Assembly: GCA_946406115.1 (NCBI GenBank)
Contig: OX291544.1
Coordinates: forward strand, 30,893,521 to 30,957,520
Length of the DNA: 64,000 nt
Source: Apoda limacodes
Lineage: Eukaryota > Arthropoda > Insecta > Lepidoptera > Limacodidae
Direction of reading: 5' to 3'
Shown piece after piece: positions 10,701 to 21,695 of the stretch. A program made the translations under genes and the position numbers. Within the stretch, counting starts at the first letter, position 1. The number at the start of each line of letters is the position of its first letter. The notes under the pieces were generated by a model. It searched no databases and had not been told where the DNA came from. It was given only the letters and a program-made list of their open reading frames with translations.

Positions 10701-13700
10701 TTTCTGCACATTTTTTTAAATAAAATTAATATACAGTACATACAAATAATCAGAACTACAAAGGCTCAAGTATACTACCCTGTGGTACGCTGAAATTGTT
10801 GTATCGATATGACTATTTATATGTTATGCTACGCTATTTTTTTTTCTCTTGTACCTGGTTAGCCATATTTTGGCAGAAGGTTGACATGTTGCAGAAATTG
10901 AAACGCACGCATCATATCGTAAAGCAGACCTGTTATAGCATATCTTCTATTTAGTATGTATTTATGTAATTAACTATGGTTGTAGACCAGCTCTTTTGAA
11001 AACCATTTTGTTCTATTCTTACTTTGTTATTTTTATAAGAAATTAACTTGGTCGTGTATAATTTTTTCATATTTCCTAGGAATAATTGATATGAGCAATT
11101 ATTAGTTTTTAAATTTAAAAATAATGAAACGGAATTAAACGCGTTATTTGGCAAAATACCTTTTTCCCGACGTTTACCCGTTCAGTCTCAAATTCAAATT
11201 CAAATTCAATATAATTTATTCAGTTTAGGCTACAATAATTAAGCACTTATGAATGTCACTACGCCATCGGTTCGTAAGTCTACAGGGCGGGAGACCTTGT
11301 ACTGAGAAGAACCGGCAAGAAACTCAGCAAGGGCATTTCTTTTCTCCCTTTCTCTTACAGCGTCCAATTAAAATATTGGAAAATATGTATATCATAAAAG
11401 GACACTTTCCATTACAAACATAAAAAAACATGAAATATAAAGCACAAACACAACATAAAAAAGTATCTAATATAAACATAAGACAGTTTATGTATTCATC
11501 ACTAAGAAATAATCAATGTCTTACAGTATTAATAAACAAAACAAAAAAGTAAGACTAAATACTAAGAATAAAAAGAAGTTTGCAAGAACAGACCAGCCTC
11601 GACAGGCGGCACCCGTTTACGAGTATGACACATGAATCAGCCATCGCTTCGCTCAACCATGTTTTAGGGAACGTAACGACCAGACACACACGCCACCACC
11701 GAAGAGACACTTTGAGAGAGCATGACACACTCAAGCAACTCCAAGTCTAACCGTGACCAAGGCTGGTGTAACCCAGCCGAAACGTCGGGAAAAAGGTATT
11801 TTGCCAAATGACACGTTTAATCCCATTTTGTTATTTTTAAATTAATGAGCAATTATTGTTCTATAATTATTGAATTCTTTGTTGCAATTCGCTTTACAAA
11901 GGGTTTCACTTTAGATTTTTTAATCTACCTAGAAATACACCCATACTGAACGATAGCTTGCCTTAGCTTAAAATCAAGCTTATTAGGACTAAGCTATACC
12001 TATTTACGCATATTTATCTAGGGACATATTGTATTATATTATGAGGACCTAATTTAATTATTAATTTTATATATTTAGAGGGAATTTATTTTAGTAGGTG
12101 TCTGTCTGGGTTTATTTTGATTACAGTTTAAATTGTATACAATAATATATGTAAGGGAACACAAAATATTCCACTTTATACGAAAACTATTCAAGAAGCT
12201 GGAGTGCGCGGAAAAAAATGTGTCGTCCCTTGGTACAATCTACCTAATCCTTTTCACAAAGTATCAGTATGGCTGACAAAATACACATTTATTTAGAATT
12301 TCATTAGAATCGATGTAAGATAATATACGGACGTATGAATCGACAATTATAACTATTTATCTGAAAAAAAAAACCACAAAAAAAAGATCTTTATAAAACT
12401 TTTAACAAAAATTGTTTAGAACAAAATCAGTTCACAATATTTTTCATATATTTGCAATTATACTCGTAACTTAATGCATTGCATTATTAATGCAATGTGA
12501 ACTGCTTTTGTTCTAGGCTTACTAGACACACTAGGCCGGTTTTTGCTCGTTTAGTAACTTCCTATTTCGGTCCGGGAAGAATTTCGTTAGTTTTTTGTCA
12601 TAATAGAAATTAAATATTGGCTACTGTAACGAATGGCTGAAGTACAGTCTATATAATTACAATAGGTTGTAAAAAAATCTAAAAAGCAATTTCTTTCCGG
12701 CCGCCGTTTGTTTGATAGCAAAAATTAATAAAAGAAATAATTAATTCAAAGCCAATTAACGAACCTGACCAAGAATATATCGGTTGCTTAGTGTAGGGGT
12801 CCGTAGCCATTACTTCTTTTATTTTTATATATGATATAATACGGTCAGCTATGTCCCTTAAACTATTTTAATGTACAATTTACTACGGTCGCCCCTACCC
12901 CTAAACTATTTTCATATAATATAACGTACTGCGCTCAGCTATGTCCCTTAAACTATTTGCTTTCAGAAAACCGTATTTTTTTTTGTAGTCTTTGCAGTCT
13001 ATTAATAAATATAGTAGAAAAAAAATGTTTTCTAGTGACACGAATTTTACCAAAAAAGATCTAAAGATATTATAAACCCAAAGGATTATTTTAAAAACTA
13101 TATGAGAAATCTTACACGATTTGAAATTACTTATTAAAACGTACTCCATTGGATGAGTTTTTTTATCATCTCCACTTTTAATGATAGGAAGGTACCCTAT
13201 TTTTTTTTTCCTAATGTTGTTTCATAATAGCGGTTACATTTATCTATACTTATATCAACTTTTAACTGAGTAAGTTATTCATTGGAAAATCTTAGCGCCC
13301 TATTCGAGACACTGTATGCAGTGCTAGGCCAGATTTTTTTATTACTAAGTGTCCTAATCATATAGTACATATCTAGGGGAAATGATGTTTATTTATTTTT
13401 GACTATTAATATATAAGGTTTGAACATAGAATATATATTTATGAGAATCCTTAATTAAATGATTTTTTTTATTATCAGTCTTTTAATAAAAGCTATATTA
13501 TTTTTATAAAAGCGATTAGCGAAACTATAAGGGATCCTTGTTTCACAATGGAATCCTAAAAATGATTACTTTCTTTATAATATGCATTTGTAAAAATTTA
13601 AAAGTATTCTTTATTTATTTCATGCACTAAGATCGGTTTTCTTTGCACGGCTGCATATTATTTCTGACATGTGTTTACGACCGGTTCGCAATTACCTCGT

Positions 13701-16700
13701 GTGTAAACTAACATGAAGTAGACAACACAAAAAGACCATAAATTATGGCTTACTATATTATATGAGTAAAGTATGTGAGTAGTAAAAAAGTTTAAATCAA
13801 GTGTGTGCTAACTTTTAATTGTGCATGTGTACCAAACGGCCATTCAATAAATGACAATTTGAATGTTAAACTTTTGCTTTATGTAGGAGTAATATATCTT
13901 GAAGACAGTGAATCCTTGGTGTTATAGTGGTGTAATATGGATTTTATTCATAAATTTTAACAAGAACATCAAAGTATTTTAACGGGAAAATATCGATTTT
14001 TTTGAATTGAATAAACTAATTGAAGCACTAATTGATAAAAAAAATTAAATTCTGAAACTTTGGAGAATACAATTCAATTTATGATACTAGTAAGTAGAAA
14101 AACTAATTTGTTTGTATTTTGTTTTACTTTGTAAACTAAATGTTTGAATTTTAGGGTTCCCTACTCAAGCATCGGTTTGACTTTTTAATGGCTTTATCTT
14201 ATAGACCAAAGTACGCAAAAGCCTGAAATTTTCACAAAAATGTGTTATTATGGCGGATTTCCTAAAACTGTTGCAAAATCGACTACAGAGGATGAATACA
14301 TAACTATGAGCAATGCAGCTAGAGACTTGCGGGATACTTACCTAGTAGATCTAATAGTTATGGTATAGTAGTTCAAATAATAGTATACTTAATTACTCGT
14401 TTTGCATGAAGACAATCAGTCGGTAATAAAAGTCAGTAAAAATCTTTAACTTTTTAGTCGACTGAAACATATAAATATTCATAATTATTTAGCCTTTATA
14501 TGAGATTAAGTTAACTAAGCTTAGAATTAGGATTAAGTTTAAAACCTTCTGTTACTAACACGAAGTTTATATTTTGCTAACAGTGTTTCACTTAATAGTC
14601 ATTATTATTATTTCTATTTGTATTCTTTTATTGAGGGGGACTTTTATATGTATATTTAGATATTGGCAATAAAAGATGTCAGCAGTACCTATTAACATTA
14701 ACATTTTCAAGTATTTAATGCCTATTGCTTTATGTTTTCAAGAAAAACTCATGTGTAAATGATGTGTACAAACGAACGATACTTATATTAGAAGGTACAA
14801 TTTTCGGTTCAATGTCACTGTCTTAATTTACGTTTATCACATATCGGTTTCAAATATGCAATGTTTGTAGAACAAGCTCTAACATACAACAATAAGTAAT
14901 AACAAACAAAGAGCTAAAATCAAAAAAAATGTTACACTCATAGAAAATCAAAAGCGCCATCTAGTAAAAAGGCATAAATTTACAAGAAAACCTTGGTGCC
15001 CAAGGTATTTCGAGTAATAAGCATACAGAGTGTGGTCAATGGCGGTCTTCGAAGCTTCGTCAGACATAGGCGAGAATTGCTCGATTTTCGCCTGTCGTTC
15101 GGCACTAAGTCCAATGGTTGGCGGTCGCCTAAGACTGATGAAGCGGCCGAGACCCCAACTGTACCTAATAGAAAAATTAATATAATACTTACCAGTGAAA
15201 AAATATAAAGGGAGAAGATCACTTGTAGCACATTATAAACTATGAGAACTTTATTCAAATTGTATGGCTTCTTGTCTTTCATGTATTCCGGGCCTATTTT
15301 CAACACAAAGGCCAAGTAGGCTGCGATTATCGTAATTATCAGAAAAGGTGACCCCATCATAAATAACTGGTCCACAACCTCAACTAAAATCATAAAAAGT
15401 ATTTTTTTTTAATAACTCTTAGCTGACTAGTATGCATACAGCACATATAATAAATAAATAAATAAATATTTATGGACATTACACACAGCGCCGTCTAGGC
15501 CCAAAGTAAGCAAAGCTAGTGTTATGGATACCAGACAACGGATACAGATACATATATATTACTTTTTTTTGTAAATACATACATATTATACATAAAAACA
15601 CCCAGACTAAAGACCAACATAAATGTTTTTATCACATAAATGTTTGTCCAATGCGGGAATCGAACCCACACCCTCTGCGCAGCAGTCGAACACTATACAA
15701 CCTATATAGGCTTCGAGGGAGTCCAAATAATTTGCATATGCTTGTAATGGCGCCGATGCCTTTTTCAAAACTTATTACTCACTTATTGAATAACCCCATA
15801 CTGTAATCATTACAGAGATAACCCTTTACTGGGACCTTATTATCTTAGCATTAGTTAAAGAAAGTTTCTCCGAAACTATACTGTGCCTTACAACTAAGAT
15901 AGGTACAAACGTCTAACGTGTGGATGAACTACTGCTGATGGCGATTGGTGAGCGCATCACAAGGACAAATTCTAATAAGTGGCCAAATGGCAAAAATAAT
16001 ACATGCCATTACGATTCTGATGAAATTTAAAAAAAATTAGGGTTACTACACATTCCTTGCAAGTTTTTATTGCTTTCTTCAATGTAAAGGGTTTGTTAAA
16101 CAGGTCTTTAAAATAATGCTTCTTATCTATCTTATTGCTTTCAACGTACTACTTAAATATGAATAACGGTGATTGGTGGATGACTCTGCAGATTTGTTAA
16201 GACGTAGTGTTTCTTGGTAGTAAGCTTAAGTAAAGAAAAGGATGACGCGATATGTCCTAACTAAGCGTGCGTGAGTATTTCACGTACATCTCAACTTGCT
16301 GATCATTGCCTTGAAATACAAGAAATGAATTAATTGCTTCTTATATTCATCACTATCAAAAATGTTTATTGGTAAGGTTTAAATAACTTTTAATTCTATG
16401 TTTCACGTTTTGTCTTTGCTAGAAAAGGTGTCAAATTAAGATTTTTTTATCGAAACTGTTCGATTTTATGTGTATCGAAACATGTTTTTACCTTTCTCGG
16501 GAGTTTTGCTTTATCCCGTAAAATACGATTATTTTTAAGTAAGATCTACTACGCAGGGCTCAAAAAAAATTCCAAGTTCTAATTTAGGTAGGCCCTACGG
16601 CCTCTTAAGTCTTGGGTTATTTTCATTGATTAAATTATAAATTGGGTGCTGTTGTATATTAAAAAAATATGAGTTAAATGTGCAACTTGATCAAACGATG

Positions 16701-18910
16701 TATCCTAGCACCGTGTGTTATGTGCCTCAATTATTTAATGACAATGACTGTACATTATTTATGTGTACTTGTAATTGCCGTGAACTTTAAATACTTGACC
16801 TTATTAACGTCCAAGTAAAACGTAAAAGAATGGAAAAGTCGTTTGTCATGTAATATAAATTATACTTTGTGTAAATTATACGTCGTCATGAAAATACAAT
16901 GTTCCAGTAAAGTTAATGTAAGCAAAAGTATTATGAGAATTTTCGTTTGTATTTGTTTGTTTCTCTGTTTGTTTGTAAATCCATCCCGCAAAAGCTACTA
17001 CACAAAATTAGATGCGGTTTTCACATTTGTTTTTTGGAGGACCAACTTATAATTGGTACATGTTTTATCTTATCCCAGTTATACCTAATAAGATTTCTTA
17101 CAATAATAAAGGTGTTGCCGTAAGAATTTTATTTTTATTATTTCTGTGAAATATATGTATATATGAGTCGCGCCTCTCCATCCATCATCGATGTGCCAAT
17201 GATAAATGACCCCGTTACTCTGATGCAAAATGCAGGTAACTGCTTACAGTAACCCGCGTTACACATGTCGGTAACTGGTAACAGTAACCCGCGTTACACA
17301 TGCAGGTGACTGGTAACAGTAACCCGCGTTACACATGCAGGTAACTGGAAACACTAGCCCACATTTAACAATTTGATCGTAGGAGCTCTTAACCGCAGTC
17401 ATATATTATTCCCGTGGAAAGACATAAAAGATATTATATATTATTCATTCTAGTGCCGATCAACTATTTCTGTGCATAACATTTTGTAAACCTGTTGCTC
17501 CGTTGCTTATTCGAAGAAGAAGAAACCAACAAACACACTTTCGAGTTTATAGTATAATGATTTACATATTTCAAATTTGCCCACTTAGCTAACCGAAGTC
17601 ATAAATATAATAGTTGTTATAAGTAAATAAATGCGTATATATGTACATATGTATGCTAAATTATACTAATGTTTTTTAACAACCAAGTAGGTACTTGACT
17701 TTGCAATACTTTACTTACTTCATTAAAGATCTAACATTGCATAGGTAGGTACTGTTTTTTTTTTTGGAGAGAAGGATGGTTACTATTATCTATGCCATGT
17801 AGTGGTAATTCCATAAGTAAGGTTGTATGGGGCTGCAAAGAAACATTTATCAGATGATGGGTAGCATCAACTTCCTCATTTTGACAGTACCTGCGACCGC
17901 CAACTCGTTTGACAAGAATGACTATTATTGGCATGGCATAATCTTTACTGTGTTTCAAACAATATACTATGGCCTAGTCTCCTACAGCCCCACAATTCCT
18001 TGCTATGCAATCACGGTAACCTTTGGGCCAGAAATAGCTTAGTAATTCTGACAGCTACCATCACCAATGACGAAAACTGTCCAATTGCAAATACTAAACT
18101 TGCTGTAACAAATAAAACTGAATTCCCAAAATGAGACCTCAGTCTACACCAGAAAGTCCGCGACCTATTAGAAAACATTCAGAAAATCTGTAGAGTGTAA
18201 GATTTAAATGGCAAATAGCTTAAGAACAGTAAGGTAGAGACAACGGAATCATGGCAGAGGTTCTACAATTGACTAGAAAACCAAAACTTCAAGTCTTTTA
18301 GAGATTATTAAATTTTGGCAACTTGAAGGAATCACATACAAAAAATATATTTAAATAAGTTTCAAGCTATTTTGCTTCATTCGCTAAAAGTTACTAGCAT
18401 AAAAACTGAAGACTAATGATAAAGACATTTACTTTCTTCATCTCTATTATTATTTCGTCATTTAAACTCATGCCCATATAAATTTATATTTGCCTGTAAG
18501 AACTAAATCAAAGTTATTTTTAAAAAAGGTTTTTTACTTAGAAAGCGTAATTACTAGTATATCCACCTTCCAATCGGATCGGTTCTACAGCAATAACCAC
18601 CTATTGAAAGACAGGAAAAAGTCACATATTTCAAAGTAAAACTGCATAATTTCTCGCACGTTTCTATCATATTTATAACAAAACATTTAATTTAAAGTAT
18701 ATTATAGAAATTTTTATGATAAAATAAAATTAATTTTGATTTTTTTTTTGGCGAAAACAAGGAAAAAAATCAAAAATAGTTTTTGTGTTTTATAAAACAG
18801 TTTACAAGAAATAAAAATAAAGATAATTAGTTCATGATAAACTTACAATTGCCCTTGAATTCCCACAGGGAAAATTTGTGAGGCACTTCATTTTTATTTA
18901 TTAAATCCAT
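7384..18910 (-). CDS. very-long-chain fatty acid elongase (ELOVL family), gene 1, five coding exons
   Basis: Spliced minus-strand gene, coding exons 18910-18847, 15383-15193, 10144-10070, 9627-9331 and 7710-7384 (954 bp with stop, 317 aa). Every junction is GT/AG; phases are 1,0,0,0. ELOVL proteins are ER multi-pass membrane enzymes that condense malonyl-CoA with an acyl-CoA, the rate-limiting step of chain extension. Seen directly: KVTELLDT (122-129) running into VFFVLRKK, the diiron-type histidine box HVYHH (145-149), HIVMYAYY (179-186), TRLQLIQ (205-211) spanning the last junction, and hydrophobic segments near 33-48, 150-160 and 225-250. The N-terminus has the typical W-x-F/L and GP-x-YM blocks. 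The C-terminal tail (about 259-317) is long, lysine-rich and hydrophilic, with no clean KKXX signal. The linker before the TELLDT block is unusually short and lacks the common C-x-P-VDYS motif. Family assignment is secure; substrate and orthology are not. Confidence 0.93.
7711..9330 (-). other. elongase 1 intron 4
   Basis: 1620-bp intron. AT-rich, with a short repeated GTGTATAATGGAT around 9000-9040. No transposon was recognised. Confidence 0.6.
9331..9627 (-). CDS. elongase 1, coding exon 4 (catalytic core)
   Basis: 297 bp, 99 complete codons, between GTAATTTCAG and GTAAGT. It carries the catalytic motifs: KVTELLDT, VFFVLRKK, HVYHH, NTFVHIVMYAYY and WWKKYITRLQL. All four histidines of the HxxHH and HxxMY boxes are intact. 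Confidence 0.95.
10070..10144 (-). CDS. elongase 1, coding exon 3 (75-bp microexon)
   Basis: 75 bp, phase 0/0, flanked by TTGTTACAG and GTAAGT. It encodes residues 86-110 (begins AASYLWKHGVVYK, then TCNIHKKENLLQ). This is the luminal/cytosolic linker before the catalytic exon. It is poorly conserved and short, so it is easily missed; it is placed by phase compatibility, splice sites and its counterpart at 40386-40463. Confidence 0.85.
10145..15192 (-). other. elongase 1 intron 2
   Basis: 5048-bp intron, the largest in the gene. It contains the inverted-repeat element at 11104-11844 and a 25-bp direct repeat (CAGCTATGTCCCTTAAACTA core) at 12844-12868 and 12934-12958. Otherwise AT-rich with no recognised sequence; 14156-14290 resembles a decayed 'GGGTTCC' repeat. 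Confidence 0.6.
11104..11844. mobile_element. terminal-inverted-repeat element with 13-bp target-site duplication
   Basis: Left end 11111-11175 and right end 11780-11843 are inverted copies (about 65 bp; core GGCAAAATACCTTTTTCCC against GGGAAAAAGGTATTTTGCC). The element is flanked by the direct repeat ATGAGCAATTATT at 11091-11103 and 11845-11857, as expected of a target-site duplication. Inside, 11195-11400 is a dispersed-repeat-like segment (TCAAATTCAAATTCAA start; GAACCGGCAAGAAACTCAGCAAGG). No reading frame. It lies in intron 2 of elongase 1. Its ends recur as a foldback at 43411-43581. Confidence 0.75.
15193..15383 (-). CDS. elongase 1, coding exon 2
   Basis: 191 bp between the acceptor ...GATTTTAG and the donor GTAAGT. 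It encodes residues 22-85: EVVDQLFMMGSPF, then a hydrophobic helix, then KIGPEYMKDKKPYNL and a second helix (VLIVYNVLQVIFSLYIF). GP-x-x-M-x-x-K-P-Y-x-L is the standard first-loop signature of ELOVL proteins. The length equals that of the matching exon of elongase 2. Confidence 0.92.
15455..15720 (-). mobile_element. tRNA-derived SINE
   Basis: Minus strand: a B-box region GGGTTCGATTCCCGCATTGG, then TTGGTCTTTAGTCTGGGTG, TATGTATTTACAAAAA, and the tail GGCGCTGTGTGTAATGTCC and (TTTA)n. The same body and tail occur on the plus strand at 54964-55184. Confidence 0.75.
17230..17370. repeat. 35-bp tandem repeat, about four copies
   Basis: The block AACCCGCGTTACACATG recurs at 17251, 17286 and 17321 (period exactly 35), with degenerate outer copies (...GCAGGTAACTG...). 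Each unit has GGTAACTGGTAACAGTAAC and the opposing GCGTTAC. Located in intron 1 of elongase 1. Confidence 0.85.
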
Positions 18911-18944
18911 GAGTTACAAAATAATTATTGTTGTAAAATGAGTT
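18847..18944 (-). CDS. elongase 1, exon with start codon (5' UTR 18944-18911, coding 18910-18847)
   Basis: The exon opens after a TTTTCAG acceptor whose last base is 18945, has 34 nt of 5' UTR, then ATG at 18910, and ends one base into codon 22 before GTAAGT. It codes 21 residues beginning MDLINKNEVPHK and containing LWEFKGN, the block expected just before the first elongase helix. The one-base overhang joins the next exon's TT to give Phe. The acceptor implies a further non-coding exon upstream (above 18945), which I could not place. Confidence 0.85.
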
Positions 18945-19614
18945 CTGAAAACAATTGAAATACGCCAACACTCTTTGTGGATACTTTGACGTAAATGAAT
19001 TTATTTTACGAAACATGAGTACATTTTGAACATTTAAATTAGTTAAGGCTAAGCGCGGTCAAAATTTATTAGCAAAATAACTCGTATATTACGATTAGCC
19101 TTAAACTTGTAAGTTACTTGAATATCGCTTACAGTTGTGTTTAGTTTCACGAGAATCTGTTAAGCAACTATTGCGTAACAATTCAAATGTTAAAGTTGCT
19201 TTGGAGATTTTGAAACTTTGTTTACAAAACTCGGTCAGCTGTTTGGTAAATTTGTATTAGAAGTTGAAAAACTTTAATGTATATTGTAAAAATAGTCGCT
19301 CAAACATTGTTAAGGGTGATGTATGTTCGACGATATACCCTGTGTATGAAAAATGTCACCTTAATTATATTTTTTTCTTTTTAGTTCGCGTTATTCTTTC
19401 TTTTTAAGGTTACGTCTTTATTTAAATAAAAGCTTGTTTTTAAATTTTTTTTTAATTTTTTTCCTGAGCGAATGGTGGTATGAGGTTAAAATGACACAAA
19501 ATTCTAAGGTTCACAGTCGCTTAATGTGGCGACTTTTATGAGCATTTGCTGGTTGTGAATATTAATATCAAGGGTGCTAAATTATTGTTTTTGAAAGTTT
19601 TTTTTTAATTCAAG
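18945..19614. other. upstream region of elongase 1, nothing recognised
   Basis: AT-rich, no reading frame of note. It should contain intron or promoter sequence of elongase 1, but no TATA/initiator arrangement could be singled out. Confidence 0.4.
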
Positions 19615-20152
19615 ATGGTAAAGTTAATACAGCGCACAATTGCTTGTGCGATAGTTGCTACCATACCAATTGTATTATTTTATAATACTGCTCATCAAAA
19701 TTATATAAACATATGCGATCTTAAACAAGACCGTTTTAATAAAATGGACCTTCTCCTCAACAACTGCATACGGTTCTGTTGTTCATTAATATTAGGTCTC
19801 TAATTTTGGTACTCAACTTCACATGTATGTTTAAAGAAACGAGACGCCAAATGCGAATCCTCTGACCGATGTTTTTTATTCTTCACGACTAATCGTCACC
19901 ATATTATTTAAAAGCCAAATTTCAATATCTCAGTGATTCACTTTCACAATCTCTTCGCTCTTCCAGGATACTTAAATTAAAAGTCCCATTTTTTCCGTCT
20001 CATTTTCCTCTCAAGTTACTGGCTGTACAAGTCTGGAACGCGTTATTTGCTGATATTAAAATAGCGTCATCTAAACTATCATTAGAAACTGCGCTACGCA
20101 CACACAATCAAAAGAGTAATTCTAACTTACTCAGCAATATAATTTGTAAATA
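19615..20152 (+). mobile_element. LINE reverse transcriptase C-terminal relic
   Basis: MDLLLNNCIRFCCSLILGL resembles the LNNCIRFVCGL region of jockey-like reverse transcriptases. Further on, in another frame, SHFPLKLLAVQVWNALFADI then IASSKLSLETAL and a stop at 20150-20152 match the usual C-terminal 'VWNxLPxxIR' end. Frameshifted and dead. Confidence 0.6.
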
Positions 20153-20197
20153 GTATTGTAACATATATATAATTGCATTTTATAGTATCGTATCGTT

Positions 20198-20560
20198 GTA
20201 TTTTTTGGGTTCCATAGTTAACAAGGAACTCTTATAGTTTCGCCATGTCCGTCCGTCTGTCTGTCCGCGGCTTAGATCAGAGACAATTAGTACAAGAAAG
20301 CTGTAATAAGGCATGGATAACATATTAATTAGGCCGACAAAGTGGTAAAATTAAATAAGAAAAAAAAATTTTTTTAGGATACTCCGTATAAGTAAAGTAC
20401 CTTTCTTGTCCACCGAGTGACGTTTGATAGCTTGCTTAAAAATACTGAGGGTGTGCATAAACCATTTTTTGATCCAGAGATGAGTTTGCGACATGTTAAG
20501 CTTTAAAGTGCAAATTTTGTTAGAACCCACTAATCCCCCTCCCCATTGCCAGCTAAATGC
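20198..20560 (+). repeat. interspersed repeat with GTCCGTCC motif
   Basis: TTTTTTGGGTTCCATAGTTAAC, CTTATAGTTTCGCCATGTCC, then GTCCGTCTGTCTGTCCGCGG, then GCCGACAAAGTGGTAAAAT and a diverged body. It resembles a common lepidopteran dispersed repeat; similar scraps lie at 31140-31230, 43165-43230 and 60490-60550. Confidence 0.5.
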
Positions 20561-20652
20561 AGCCAATGGGAAAAGCATATATAACGGAATTAAAAAGAAA
20601 ACTATCCTAGCTAAGTTTGCTTTACAACTTAATCAGTAATAGTCGACCAACA

Positions 20653-21040
20653 TATGCAGATAACAGTACTGGAGACGCTTAATTCACGGGTCGAGCAAAC
20701 ATCCCTCGATCCGTTGTGGAGGAAAACTGCGGAGAACTTGTGTCTCAAATCGCGACCACACTATCCAAGGTCTCTGGCTGGGGACGGGTAAAGTTGGTCC
20801 GATTCAACCCTACAGTCCCACAATTGCAGAATACTCCCCTCTCCATCTTCAAGAGCATTTGGATCCTTGGTGTTGATATCCCCAGAGATGTTCAATTCCG
20901 AGATCATTTGCATGTAAAGGTAAAGCTGGCGTCCAAAAAACTAGGTGTACTCAACAGGGCGAGGCAGTAGTTCACGTCAGGACAGAGGTTGCTGCTTTAC
21001 AAGTCACAAGTTTGGCCCCTTATGAAGTACTGCTGCCAAG
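20653..21040 (+). mobile_element. Jockey/CR1-like LINE fragment, RT active-site region onward
   Basis: Same family as 1-696. It opens with TATGCAGATAACAG (YADN, where the active motif is YADD), continues VSQIATTLSKVSGWGRVKLV, GVDIPRDVQFRDHL and KLASKKLGVLNRARQ, a stop, and breaks off at RPHMEYCCH (21039). The second catalytic Asp is changed to Asn and a block (KTQVC...) is deleted, so it is inactive. Confidence 0.75.
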
Positions 21041-21500
21041 GTAGATGAAACTAAGCAAAGTTATACCTCTTTTTAACTCAGGTAGTTCAACAGACCCTTA
21101 TAATTTTCGGCCTATTTCAATACTATCTGTACTCAGTAAAAATTTTGAAAAAATCATACTTTGTCAAATGTTAAGCCATTTCTGTATTGATGACCTACTT
21201 AGTAGTAAACAGTTTGGTCTTATGAAAGGCCGTTCCACAACCGATGCAGGAGTGGCACTATCAAAAAATATATTTAACGCCTGGGAGGATTCGCATGATG
21301 CTCTTGGAGTGTTTTGTAATTTATCTAAGGCATTTGACTGTGTTCAACATGAAAATCTCATCCGAAAGCTACATCACTATGGTATTAGAGGCAAAGCTCT
21401 TGACCTTTTGCAATTGACCCTTTCGGAAAATCTTTTCTTATCGGTGTTCTACGTCATACAAAGAACACACCCTCCAAGTTTCAGGTCTCTATGATCAGCG
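21041..21500 (+). mobile_element. second LINE lineage, RT N-terminal half, fused to the previous fragment
   Basis: Reads LSKVIPLFNSGSSTDPYNFRPISILSVLSK, FEKIILCQMLSHF, KQFGLMKGRSTTDAG and FCNLSKAFDCVQHENLIRKL: RT motifs 0-A of a jockey-like element distinct from the CR1-like family here. Motif A has Asn where the catalytic Asp (DLSKAF) should be. It loses homology after LLQLTLSE. It begins exactly where the upstream LINE fragment stops. Sequence to about 21690 carries a repeat tail (AAATCGGTTCAGCCGTTCTT). Confidence 0.7.
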
Positions 21501-21599
21501 GCTTAGGCTGTCCGTCAGTCATTCAGGACAAACTATTTTATATGTATAGATGTTATATTACATTTTATGTCACGTTCCACGGGATCTTATGTCCGTCTC

Positions 21600-21695
21600 C
21601 TGGTTCTAAGCTACCTCAGCCAAATCGGTTCAGCCGTTCTTGAGTTTTAAATAATGTAACTAACACGACTTTCTTTTATATACCTATATAGATGT
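21600..21695 (+). repeat. dispersed repeat tail
   Basis: AGCCAAATCGGTTCAGCCGT, TCTTGAGTTTTAAATAATG and AACACGACTTTCTTTTATAT are typical of an abundant insect repeat 3' end. Confidence 0.5.

Larger units (their letters stand above)
15384..18846 (-). other. elongase 1 intron 1
   Basis: 3463-bp intron holding a SINE (15455-15720), a 35-bp minisatellite (17230-17370) and a stretch at 17770-18190 that is less AT-rich than its surroundings and may be an old transposon fragment; no domain could be read in it. Confidence 0.6.

Noticed and set aside
14993..15208. 71-codon plus-strand frame antisense to elongase 1 exon 2
   Set aside because: It overlaps the exon and donor site of elongase 1 on the other strand and has no domain of its own.
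17225..17370. Possible CRISPR-like array of regularly spaced repeats
   Set aside because: Period of 35 bp with no unique spacers, in a eukaryotic intron: a plain minisatellite.
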